A stretch of DNA of 64,000 nucleotides. It comes from Rhodobacteraceae bacterium UBA6213. Its GTDB lineage: Bacteria; Pseudomonadota; Alphaproteobacteria; Rhodobacterales; Rhodobacteraceae. Below the pieces are notes generated by a model. The model did no database searches. It had not been told where the DNA came from and was given only the letters and a program-made list of their open reading frames with translations. Position numbers and translations under genes: made by a program. Each line of letters starts with the position of its first letter. Within the stretch, counting starts at the first letter, position 1. The stretch lies in assembly GCA_002421605.1 (NCBI GenBank), contig DISJ01000008.1, forward strand, positions 94,506-158,505, read 5' to 3'. Positions 16,693 to 24,484 of this stretch are shown here, one piece after another.

Positions 16693-17563
16693 GCCCATCG
16701 AACCTGACGGCGCCTCCCAGCGAAACAACTTTCGCGGCGGCGCCTGGCTTTTGGCCGACATGTCGCTGAACATCTGGGCGCTGGCGATCGTCAAGACGAT
16801 GGGTGTCGATCTGCCCTCGGTGCAACTGGTCTTTGTGCGCGCGCTGACCGGCCTTGTACTGCTCGCACCGATTCTGTGGCAAAGCCGGGTGCCGCTCAAG
16901 GCGCAACAACCGGGGCTGCACAGCTTGCGCATCGTGCTCAGCACGTTGACGCTGACCACCAGCTTTTATGCAGTCTCGCACCTGCCGATGGCGCTGTTTA
17001 CCGCGATCAACTTTACCCGCCCGCTGCTGCTGATGGGCATGGCGGCGGTGCTGCTGCACGAATCGATTCGCCCGCGCCAATGGCTGGCGGGCGGGGTCGG
17101 TTTGCTGGGCGTGCTGGTCGCGGTGCAACCCGGCCAGCTTGCGGCCAACGCGGGGCTGCTGGCGCTGGTGGCCACAGTGATCACCGGAACCGGCGCTGTG
17201 ATTGTTACGCGGCAGATGCGCGCCGAAGCGCCATTGGTGATGATGCTCAGCTACACCGGCGGGCTCGCGCTGCTGAGTGCAGGGCCCGCGATCTGGTATT
17301 GGCAGCCGGTGGGCGACAATCTGCTGCCGCTGCTTTTGATCGGCGTTTTCGCGCAATCGGCGCAATTTTGCTTTTTGCGCGCGCAATTCTGGGGCGATAC
17401 CGGGGTGCTGGCGCCGCTTGGCTACAGCTCGCTCGTGCTTTCGGCGGGGGTGGGATATTTCGTCTTTGGCGAAACCCCGACCGTGGCGCTGGCGATGGGC
17501 GCGACGCTGATCATTGCCGCAGCACTATTTGCCAGCCGGGGCGGCAAAGCGCCGAAAATTTGA
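16682..17563 (+). CDS. DMT superfamily (EamA) transporter
   Basis: A 293-residue inner membrane protein with ten predicted helices in two EamA repeats. Each half has the typical FxRxxxG-like entry, for example LVFVRALTGLVLLAP and LCLR-like FCFLRAQFWGDT. It probably exports or imports a small metabolite. It lies eight bases after the deacetylase stop and may be coupled to it through a small overlapping mini-ORF. The substrate is not visible, but the context suggests a product of the same catabolic unit. Confidence 0.85.
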   Translation: MSASPIEPDGASQRNNFRGGAWLLADMSLNIWALAIVKTMGVDLPSVQLVFVRALTGLVLLAPILWQSRVPLKAQQPGLHSLRIVLSTLTLTTSFYAVSHLPMALFTAINFTRPLLLMGMAAVLLHESIRPRQWLAGGVGLLGVLVAVQPGQLAANAGLLALVATVITGTGAVIVTRQMRAEAPLVMMLSYTGGLALLSAGPAIWYWQPVGDNLLPLLLIGVFAQSAQFCFLRAQFWGDTGVLAPLGYSSLVLSAGVGYFVFGETPTVALAMGATLIIAAALFASRGGKAPKI

Positions 17564-17611
17564 CACCTTGGCCCCCTTCCCTCTGCGCCAAGCTCATGCC
17601 AGAACAGCGCC

Positions 17612-18691
17612 ATGACACAGGATTTTCTCATCGTAGGCGGCGGCATCGCCGGGGTATCGGCGGCGGCGCGATTGTCGCATCTGGGCAGCGTCACTCTGCT
17701 TGAGGGCGAGGCGCATCTTGCCCATCACGCCTCGGGCCGTTCAGCCGCGCTGTATGAACCCCGCTATGGCGCCCCCCCCGTGGTGGTGCTGTCTTACGCC
17801 TCGAAAGAGCATCTGCGCGATGCGAACGGCGGCGTGCTTAGCCCGCGCGGCATGATGGTGGTGGCCAAGGCCAGCGACGAAGCCGCCTTTCGCCATGACC
17901 TAATCACCATGCAGCTTACCCAGATCAGCCCCGCCGAGGCGCTCGCAAAGATGCCCTCGCTCAACCCCGATACGCTGGCCTTTGCCGCGCTTGGCGATGA
18001 TGCCTCCGATATCGACACGGACCGGCTGCTGCAAAACTTCGCGCGCGAGGCACGCAGCAACGGCGCGCAGATCCTGACCAACGCGCGCGCCGATGCGATC
18101 ACGCGCACCGCAAACGGATGGGCCGTAGCCACGGCCAAAGGCACGTTCGAGGCGCGGGTGCTGATCAACGCTGCGGGCGCATGGGTAGACGGCGTCGCTA
18201 CCATGGCCGGAATAGCGCCGCTGGGGTTTAGGCCCTTCCGCCGCTCGATGGCGCGTATTCCTGCGCCGGGCGGAATGGATGTGTCAGGCTGGCCGATGAC
18301 CTTTGGTGCGGGCGAAACTTGGTATTCCAAACCCGACGCAGGCGCGCTGATCGTCAGCCCCGCCGAAGAACACCCGACAACGCCGCATGACGCCTGGCCC
18401 GACGACATGGTGCTTGCCGAAGGTCTTGCGCGGTATGAGGAAATGGTACGCGAACCCGTTTCTCGCCTACTGGCAAGCTGGGCAGGCTTGCGCACCTTTG
18501 CCCCCGACCGGGTGTTGGTCATAGGCCCCGACCCGCGTGATCCGGCGTTTTTCTGGCTGGCGGGCCAAGGCGGATATGGCTTTCAAACCTCGCCCGCTGC
18601 CAGCGCGCTGGCCGCCGATCTGATCGCGGGCCGCCAGCCACAAATTGACGCAGCGACGGTTGCCGCCCTTGCGCCGGGGCGTCTTGTATAA
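17612..18691 (+). CDS. FAD-dependent amino acid oxidase/dehydrogenase (DadA-like)
   Basis: A 359-residue flavoenzyme of the DAO family. It has an N-terminal FAD motif (IVGGGIAGVSAAARLS, about 7-22), the HHASGRSAAL loop and a C-terminal GQGGYGFQTSPA motif that closes the FAD site. It should oxidise a D-amino acid, glycine or secondary amine to imine and keto products. It follows the DMT gene by 48 bases on the same strand. The substrate is unknown. Confidence 0.85.
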   Translation: MTQDFLIVGGGIAGVSAAARLSHLGSVTLLEGEAHLAHHASGRSAALYEPRYGAPPVVVLSYASKEHLRDANGGVLSPRGMMVVAKASDEAAFRHDLITMQLTQISPAEALAKMPSLNPDTLAFAALGDDASDIDTDRLLQNFAREARSNGAQILTNARADAITRTANGWAVATAKGTFEARVLINAAGAWVDGVATMAGIAPLGFRPFRRSMARIPAPGGMDVSGWPMTFGAGETWYSKPDAGALIVSPAEEHPTTPHDAWPDDMVLAEGLARYEEMVREPVSRLLASWAGLRTFAPDRVLVIGPDPRDPAFFWLAGQGGYGFQTSPAASALAADLIAGRQPQIDAATVAALAPGRLV

Positions 18692-18748
18692 ATATTCAAA
18701 CACCTGCATATCTATCGCGATTCACGCGACACCTGACAGGAGACGTAA

Positions 18749-19093
18749 ATGAACTATCAAGGCGAAATCGACTCGCTGCGCGCAGAGCTGCGCCTGCTTT
18801 ACAAACTGATCCCCGAGCCGACCAAGGGTTTTGCCGCACTGTCAAAGGGCGTCAAGGACAACGGCGTGTTGAGCGTAAAGGAAAAGGAATACATCGCTCT
18901 GGCGATTGCTGTGGCCGAACGCTGCCAGCCTTGCGTCAACCTGCATGTCGAGGCGCTGATGAAAGCGGGCGGCTCGCGCGAAGAATTGGGGGATGTGCTT
19001 GGCATGTGCCTGCAAATGGGCGGTGGCCCGGCGCTAATGTATGCCGCACATGCCCTTGCCTGCTGGGACGAGCTTGCCGCCAAAAGCGCCTGA
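18749..19093 (+). CDS. Carboxymuconolactone decarboxylase family protein (AhpD-like)
   Basis: A 114-residue all-alpha protein with the AhpD-like CxxC active site in AERCQPCVNLHVEAL (about residues 54-68), including the following His. Such proteins act as thiol peroxidase partners or decarboxylases. The start is well supported by AGGAG just upstream (ACAGGAGACGTAA). A strong intrinsic terminator follows the gene, so it ends its transcription unit. The CxxC pair suggests a redox role rather than muconolactone decarboxylation. Confidence 0.87.
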   Translation: MNYQGEIDSLRAELRLLYKLIPEPTKGFAALSKGVKDNGVLSVKEKEYIALAIAVAERCQPCVNLHVEALMKAGGSREELGDVLGMCLQMGGGPALMYAAHALACWDELAAKSA

Positions 19094-19118
19094 TCGCACC
19101 AATCTTGCGCCGCTTTTG

Positions 19119-19145
19119 CCCCCGCCTCCAAAAGGCGGGGGTTTT
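19119..19145 (+). terminator. Rho-independent terminator
   Basis: A 9-bp stem, CCCCCGCCT with AGGCGGGGG, encloses a five-base loop and is followed by TTTT. It lies 25 bases after the carboxymuconolactone decarboxylase family gene and ends that unit before the EF-hand genes. Confidence 0.88.
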
Positions 19146-19326
19146 CACATAAAAGTGTGTTTTCTAAATTTCTCTGAAATATTTAAATCATCCTATTGTT
19201 TTTACTATATATTCTCCTACTTCCACGCTTGGTTTCATGCTTTCCCGCAGCGACGGAACCGCTGACTCATACCGTTTTACACATATGTCCGGCGCAACGC
19301 CGCACAGCATCAAACGGGATCAGATC

Positions 19327-19860
19327 ATGAAACGCTTTGCCACCTTTACCGCCATCATTGCCCTCACCGCCGGTGCGGCCCTTGCGCAGGAACCTATGGT
19401 TCCAGGCGTAGAATTCATGCTCAGCTGGGATATGGACGGAGACGGCCAAGTAACGGTCGCCGAGGCCACTGAACGGCGCGAGTCGATCTTTTACATGTTC
19501 GACCTTGACGGTAACGGCCTCTATTCCGCCGACGAACTGGTCGGCATCGACGAGCACAAGGCGCTTGAAGCCGAAGCTGGCAAAGGCCCCGGCATGGAAG
19601 GTAATCAGGCCGCAATGGGCCACGTTCAGGGGCAAGGTGCCGGGCAAAACGCGGGCCAGACCGTCGGCATGAGCACGGGCCCCAAAGGCAGCGCAACCAC
19701 GCTGACAGGGTCGGCCGCCGAGATTTTGATGTTTGACGCAGACGGCAACGGCATCATCGCACTGGAAGAGTTCCTCGCGGGGTCCGGCGCATGGCTTATC
19801 CAGCGCGACGTTAACGGTGACGGCGTCGTCACTATGGCCGATTTCGGCCCAGGTCTCTGA
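19327..19860 (+). CDS. Secreted EF-hand calcium-binding protein 1
   Basis: A 177-residue protein with a signal peptide (MKRFATFTAIIALTAGAALA) and four EF-hand loops: DMDGDGQVTVAE (35), DLDGNGLYSADE (59), DADGNGIIALEE (137) and DVNGDGVVTMAD (161). It should bind calcium outside the cytoplasm. A Gly/Gln/Met-rich linker of about 55 residues separates the two pairs. The ATG at 19327 is chosen because an in-frame start at 19237 would bury the signal sequence. Its closest visible relative is the next gene, which shares signal, EF-hands and upstream leader, so the pair arose by duplication. The cellular role is unknown. Confidence 0.87.
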   Translation: MKRFATFTAIIALTAGAALAQEPMVPGVEFMLSWDMDGDGQVTVAEATERRESIFYMFDLDGNGLYSADELVGIDEHKALEAEAGKGPGMEGNQAAMGHVQGQGAGQNAGQTVGMSTGPKGSATTLTGSAAEILMFDADGNGIIALEEFLAGSGAWLIQRDVNGDGVVTMADFGPGL

Positions 19861-19882
19861 TCCCTCCTGGGTCGGAAAAGAA

Positions 19883-19911
19883 GGGGGCAGTGCGCAAGCG
19901 CTGCCCTCTTT
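19883..19911 (+). terminator. Rho-independent terminator after EF-hand gene 1
   Basis: GGGCAGTGC and GCGCTGCCC pair around a GCAA tetraloop, with one G-T pair, and TTT follows. The hairpin sits about 20 bases after the stop codon. It should separate the two EF-hand genes into individual transcription units. Confidence 0.7.
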
Positions 19912-20096
19912 GATTCAGCACCGCTATCACAAAGCTGTGCGAAAAATGTGCAAAATCCGTTACTACTAGATAATTCATTGTTTTATTTGATTTTATAGCC
20001 GTAATTCCAAATCGATTTTCAAATCTGGCGCGACGGAAAAAACATCGCATTCCGTTTCATGTATGTAACCAACATCAAACCGAAGGGGTCACTAAA

Positions 20097-21125
20097 ATGA
20101 AACGCCTTGTTACTCTTACCACCATCGTCGCGCTCTCTGCCGGTATGGCCGTTGCGCAAGACACCACCACCGCCACCTTTACGCCGGGCGCTGACTTCAT
20201 GCTCAACTGGGATATGGACGGCGACGGGCAAGTGACGCTTGCTGAAGCCACTGAACGGCGCGAGTCGATCTTCTATATGTTCGACCTTGACGGCAACGGC
20301 GTGTACTCGCCCGACGAGCTTGCGGGCATCGACGAGCACAAGGCGCTGCAAGCCGAGCTTGGCATGGGCGTGGGCCAAGGCCGCAATAGTGGCCGCGCAA
20401 CCACCCAGATGCAGCAAAACCAGCAAAACCAGCAAGCGCAGATGAACACTAACGGGCGCGGCGGCAAAAGCGGCGGTCGCGGCGGCCACAGCCAGTTCAC
20501 GCAACAGCAATCTGGCGCGATGAACCAAGGCATGGCCACGCAACAGCACGGTATGCGGGGCCAAGGCATGGCCGCGCAACAACCCGGCGTGATGGGTCAA
20601 GGCATGGCCGGTCAGCAACCCGGCGTGATGGGTCAAGGCATGGCCGCGCAGCAACCCGGCGTGATGGGCCAAGGCATGGCCGCGCAACAACCCGGCATGC
20701 GGGGCCAAGGCATGGCCGCGCAGCAACCCGGCGCGCAAGGCCAAGGCATGGCCGCGCAGCAACCCGGCGTGATGGGTCAAGGCATGGCCGGTCAGCAACC
20801 CAGCGTGATGGGTCAAGGCATGGCCGCGCAGCAACCCGGCGCGCAAGGCCAAGGCATGGCCGCGCAGCAACCCGGCGCGCAAGGCCAAGGCATGGCCGCG
20901 CAACAACCCGGCGTGATGGGTCAAGGCCGTGGCGCTGGCCGCGCTAACCTTACCGACCTTTCCACCATCGGAAGTGCGCAAGAAATCCTGATGTTTGATG
21001 CCAATTTCGACGGCACCATCACGATGGAGGAGTTCCTGAACGGCACCCCGGCGTGGTTCGCGATGCGCGACCGTAACGTTGACGGCGTGATCACCACGTC
21101 TGACTTCGGCAACGGCCGTTTCTGA
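20097..21125 (+). CDS. Secreted EF-hand protein 2 with Met/Gln-rich 12-residue repeats
   Basis: A 342-residue protein with a signal peptide (MKRLVTLTTIVALSAGMAVA) and four EF-hand loops, DMDGDGQVTLAE (39), DLDGNGVYSPDE (63), DANFDGTITMEE (301) and DRNVDGVITTSD (325). Between the pairs lies a Gln/Asn run, a Gly/Arg patch and eleven copies of GQGMAAQQPGVM-like units (143-274). It is a longer paralogue of the preceding gene, with the repeat block inserted in the linker. Calcium binding is expected for the EF-hands. The repeat region is probably extended and flexible; a matrix, adhesion or metal-binding role is inference. The start follows GAAGGGG. Confidence 0.88.
   Translation: MKRLVTLTTIVALSAGMAVAQDTTTATFTPGADFMLNWDMDGDGQVTLAEATERRESIFYMFDLDGNGVYSPDELAGIDEHKALQAELGMGVGQGRNSGRATTQMQQNQQNQQAQMNTNGRGGKSGGRGGHSQFTQQQSGAMNQGMATQQHGMRGQGMAAQQPGVMGQGMAGQQPGVMGQGMAAQQPGVMGQGMAAQQPGMRGQGMAAQQPGAQGQGMAAQQPGVMGQGMAGQQPSVMGQGMAAQQPGAQGQGMAAQQPGAQGQGMAAQQPGVMGQGRGAGRANLTDLSTIGSAQEILMFDANFDGTITMEEFLNGTPAWFAMRDRNVDGVITTSDFGNGRF
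20523..20918 (+). repeat. Eleven in-frame 36-bp tandem repeats
   Basis: Eleven copies of a 36-bp unit encode GQGMA(A/G)QQP(G/S) followed by VM, MR or AQ. The first copy is the most diverged (NQGMATQQHGMR). Most inner copies are nearly identical at the DNA level, with a few silent changes such as GGT for GGC. The near identity suggests recent expansion or gene conversion, and unit number may vary between strains. Confidence 0.95.
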
Positions 21126-21147
21126 AGCCTGACTTAGAAATGACCAC

Positions 21148-21173
21148 GGGCGGCGCTTCGGCGCCGCCCTTTT
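21148..21173 (+). terminator. Rho-independent terminator with UUCG loop
   Basis: GGGCGGCGC pairs perfectly with GCGCCGCCC around a TTCG tetraloop and is followed by TTTT. It ends transcription of EF-hand gene 2 ahead of the convergent dimethylglycine-dehydrogenase-like gene. Confidence 0.92.
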
Positions 21174-21191
21174 CAATTCGCCCGCCCGCGA

Positions 21192-23693
21192 TCAGCCATC
21201 CAGGCGAATGCGCGCGTTGGCGGGGTCGTGCGGGCTGTCTTCAACCACCACCGCCTCCCACTCCTTGCGCAGCATCCGAACCTTGAGCCGCGTTCCGACC
21301 GCTGCCAGATCGGGGCGCACATAGCCCATGCCGATCTGCTTGCCAAACGCCACCGACCAGCCGCCCGAGGTCAGTCGCCCAACCTTTTTGCCATCAAGCA
21401 GCAACGCCTCTTTGCCCCATGGGTCGGTATCGGGCGGCCCATCGATCAGCAACGTCACGCAGGCCGAACGGATGCCGGTGGCCAGCATCGCTTCCTTACC
21501 GTGAAACGCTTTGCCCAGATCGACAAACCGCTCTAGCCCCGCTTCCAGCGGCGTTGCATCGCGCCCAAGTTCAGTGCCAAAGGCGCGGTAGCTTTTTTCC
21601 TGCCGCAGCCAGTTTTGCGCGCGCGCGCCCACGGGTTTCAGCCCGTGCTTTTCACCCACCGACCAGATCAGATCCCAAAGATAGCACCCCATTTCTATGG
21701 GGTGGTGCAATTCCCAGCCAAGCTCGCCCGTATAGGCAACCCGCACTGCGCGCACCGGGCACATGCCAAGCTCGATCTGGCGCATGCTCAACCACGGAAA
21801 CCGCTTGTTGCCCAGCGCCGTTTCGGGATCGGCATCGCGCACCAGATCGCGCAGCGATGCACGGCTATTCGGCCCGGCTAGCGCGAACACGCCCCACTGG
21901 GTCGTCACATCATGGCAATCAACCCAATCCCCCCCCCCGGCGGCAAAATCCTCGATCGCCTTGGTCAGATAGTCGCCGTCATAAGCTGCCCACGCGCCAG
22001 CAGAAATCAGGTAATAGGAATCCTCGGCAAGCCGCACGATGGTGTATTCGGTGCGCGTCGTGCCCGCCGCGGTCAGCGCATAGGTCAGGTTGATCCGCCC
22101 CACCTTGGGCAACTTGTTGGTGGTGAACTGGTCCAGAAAAGCCGTGGCCCCCGGCCCGCGCACAAGGTGCTTGGTAAAGGCCGATGCGTCGATGATACCG
22201 CAGGCATCGCGCACCGCGCGCGCCTCGGCCTCGGCGTAGGGCCACCATGCGCCGCGCCGGAAGCTGCGCCCGGTATGGTCAAAATCGGCAGGGGCATCCT
22301 TGGGGCCAAAGTAGTTTGGCCGCTCCCACCCGTTCACCTGCCCCATCTGCGCGCCCAGCGCGATCTGGCGATCAAAGGCGGGGGCGGTGCGCAAGGGGCG
22401 GCAGGCTTCGCGCTCCTCATCAGGGTGGTGCAGCACAAAGACGTGCTCGTAGCATTCCTCGTTCTTGCGCGCCGCGTATTCGGTGGTCATCCAGTTGCCG
22501 TAGCGCTTGGGGTCAAGGCTGGCCATATCGATCTCGGCCTCCCCTTCAACCATCATCTGCGCAAGGTAATAGCCCGTTCCCCCCGCCGCGGTGATGCCAA
22601 AACTGAACCCTTCCGCCAGCCACATGTTGCGCAAGCCCGGCGCCGGGCCAACCAGCGGGTTACCATCTGGCGTGTAGCAGATCGGGCCGTTGAAATCGTC
22701 TTTCAGCCCGACATGTTCAGAGGTGGGTATGCGGTGGATCATGCTCATGTATTCTTCCTCGATCCGCTCCAGATCGAGCGGAAAGAGGTCGGCGCGGAAG
22801 CTATCGGGCACACCATACAGGAACCGCGCCGGGGCGCCCTTTTCGTACGGGCCAAGTATCCAGCCACCGCGCTCTTCGCGCACATACCACTTGGCATCGG
22901 CATCGCGCAGCACCGGATGCTCTGGGTTGCCCGCCGCGCGCCATGCCTGCAACGCCGGGTCCGGCTCGGTGACGATGAACTGATGCTCCACCACAACCGC
23001 CGGGGTCTTGAGGCCCAATAGCCGCGCGGTGCGCGGTGCGTGGTTCCCCGTGGCGGTAACGACATGCTCGGCGTGGATTTCAAAAGTGTCGGCGGTTTCA
23101 ACCAGATTGCCACCCTTTTCCGCCATATGGCACAGCGTGACGATCCATTCCGACCCGGTCCAGCGATACCCCTGCACCTGCACCTTGCGCATGATCTCGG
23201 CCCCGTGCTGGCGCGCGCCCTTGGCCATCGCCTGTGTCACATCGGCGGGGTTGATATAGCCGTCTTGCGGGTGAAACAGCGCGCCTTTCAGATCTTCGGT
23301 GCGCAGCAAGGGCCAGCGCTCCTTGATCTCTTTGGGCGTCAGAAACTCGTGATAGACCCCACCGGTTTCGGCCACACTCGAATAGAGCATGTATTCGTCC
23401 ATCCGCGCTTGGTGCTGCGCCATGCGCAGGTTGCCCACCACCGCAAACCCCGCGTTCAGCCCGGTTTCGGCCTCAAGGCTCTTGTAGAAATCGACCGAGT
23501 ATTTGTGAATGTGGGTGGTGGCATAACCCATGTTGAACAAGGGCAACAACCCCGCCGCATGCCATGTGGATCCCGAGGTCAACTCATCGCGCTCAACCAG
23601 CAGCGTATCCCACCCCGCTTTCGCCAGATGGTAGGCGATACCGCAGCCGACAGCACCACCGCCGACGACCAATGCCTTCACATGCGTTTTCAT
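21192..23693 (-). CDS. GcvT-domain FAD oxidoreductase (dimethylglycine/sarcosine dehydrogenase-like)
   Basis: An 833-residue two-part enzyme. The N-terminal DAO-type flavoprotein domain has VVGGGAVGCGIAYHLAKAGW (about 8-27) and a SGSTWHAAGLLP loop where FAD is often attached through His. The C-terminal half is GcvT-like (VRGPGATAFLDQFTTNKL to GYVRPDLAAVGTRL), which passes the released one-carbon unit to tetrahydrofolate. It should demethylate a methylated amine such as dimethylglycine or sarcosine. The ATG at 23693 is chosen because an in-frame upstream extension has no domain character. No partner genes are adjacent, so the exact substrate is open. Confidence 0.9.
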   Translation of the reverse strand: MKTHVKALVVGGGAVGCGIAYHLAKAGWDTLLVERDELTSGSTWHAAGLLPLFNMGYATTHIHKYSVDFYKSLEAETGLNAGFAVVGNLRMAQHQARMDEYMLYSSVAETGGVYHEFLTPKEIKERWPLLRTEDLKGALFHPQDGYINPADVTQAMAKGARQHGAEIMRKVQVQGYRWTGSEWIVTLCHMAEKGGNLVETADTFEIHAEHVVTATGNHAPRTARLLGLKTPAVVVEHQFIVTEPDPALQAWRAAGNPEHPVLRDADAKWYVREERGGWILGPYEKGAPARFLYGVPDSFRADLFPLDLERIEEEYMSMIHRIPTSEHVGLKDDFNGPICYTPDGNPLVGPAPGLRNMWLAEGFSFGITAAGGTGYYLAQMMVEGEAEIDMASLDPKRYGNWMTTEYAARKNEECYEHVFVLHHPDEEREACRPLRTAPAFDRQIALGAQMGQVNGWERPNYFGPKDAPADFDHTGRSFRRGAWWPYAEAEARAVRDACGIIDASAFTKHLVRGPGATAFLDQFTTNKLPKVGRINLTYALTAAGTTRTEYTIVRLAEDSYYLISAGAWAAYDGDYLTKAIEDFAAGGGDWVDCHDVTTQWGVFALAGPNSRASLRDLVRDADPETALGNKRFPWLSMRQIELGMCPVRAVRVAYTGELGWELHHPIEMGCYLWDLIWSVGEKHGLKPVGARAQNWLRQEKSYRAFGTELGRDATPLEAGLERFVDLGKAFHGKEAMLATGIRSACVTLLIDGPPDTDPWGKEALLLDGKKVGRLTSGGWSVAFGKQIGMGYVRPDLAAVGTRLKVRMLRKEWEAVVVEDSPHDPANARIRLDG

Positions 23694-23800
23694 CGGCGCC
23701 ACTCCTTGCACTACACCCGCGCGCGCAGTCTGCCGCAGGACCGCGCCCGAGGGGAGAGGCAGCCGACACCTGAACGCACGAAAGCGACTTTGCCGCACGA

Positions 23801-24484
23801 CTATTGGCGCGCAACGACCCCGACAAGGAAGTCATCAACCGGCAACACGCCGCGCAGCAGCGCCGCCAACTCGTCCAGCTTGGGATTCTGGCTGTCAAAC
23901 AGCGCAAAACAGGCAAAATCCTCGATAATCGCCGCTTGCTGTTCAAACCCGAACGCCATGAATGGGTGCGTCGATTCGGTCTGCCACCAATAGGGATCGA
24001 CGCGCGCGGCACTTTCCAAGGCGGTGCCAAGGATCGTGTAGCCGCTCTGGGCACGGTTCTGCCATTGCCAGACATGCACCAACTCGTGCGCCAGCACCAT
24101 CGAGGCAGGCAGAGGAAGCGCGGCGGGAAAGCCGCGCGCCGCATCGGCCAGATAATACCGTGGGTTGAAAAAAACATGGTCGCCCAGTGTAAAGGCAGCG
24201 GGCCACACAAACTTGCGTTTGCCTGAAAGGGTGCGCACGCAAAGGTCGGGCGGCGCGCTGCGTGCGGGCGACGCAGTCGCCGCGATGACCGGTTCTGGCA
24301 GCGGTGTAAGGCCAACCCCCACCAGCACGCGCACCGCGCCGGTATCCAGTGCGCTGCCAAACAGCGCGCCCGCAAGTGCGGTTTCGTTGGGCGTCAGGCC
24401 GCGCGAACACGCCCCCAGCGCCGCCAGCAAGACCAGTGCATTACCCCAGCCGCGTGGCCCTCTGCTTGCCCCGTCGGGCCTCAC
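23801..24484 (-). CDS. Putative lipoprotein with HExxH motif
   Basis: A 227-residue protein with an N-terminal hydrophobic stretch ending in a lipobox-like LAALGACS (Cys about residue 26), so it is likely membrane-anchored outside the cytoplasm. It carries HELVHVWQWQ at about residues 133-142, an HExxH zinc-protease-type motif, with a downstream AAIIEDFACF helix that could give the third ligand. I recognise no named family; it resembles DUF4157-type minimal metallopeptidases. It overlaps the preceding dehydrogenase gene by four bases, so the two are coexpressed. Proteolytic activity is inferred. Confidence 0.65.
   Translation of the reverse strand: MRPDGASRGPRGWGNALVLLAALGACSRGLTPNETALAGALFGSALDTGAVRVLVGVGLTPLPEPVIAATASPARSAPPDLCVRTLSGKRKFVWPAAFTLGDHVFFNPRYYLADAARGFPAALPLPASMVLAHELVHVWQWQNRAQSGYTILGTALESAARVDPYWWQTESTHPFMAFGFEQQAAIIEDFACFALFDSQNPKLDELAALLRGVLPVDDFLVGVVARQ

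Noticed and set aside
19146..19326. AT-rich stretch upstream of EF-hand gene 1, considered as a transferred segment.
   Set aside because: Only the intergenic part is AT-rich. The genes on both sides have normal base use, so a rich promoter region is the simpler reading.
20019..21176. A 385-codon open frame antisense to the repeat-bearing EF-hand gene, encoding LLRGHAL-type repeats.
   Set aside because: It is the mirror of the 36-bp repeats, which contain no stop codon in that frame. It has no signal or domain character and spans the terminator.
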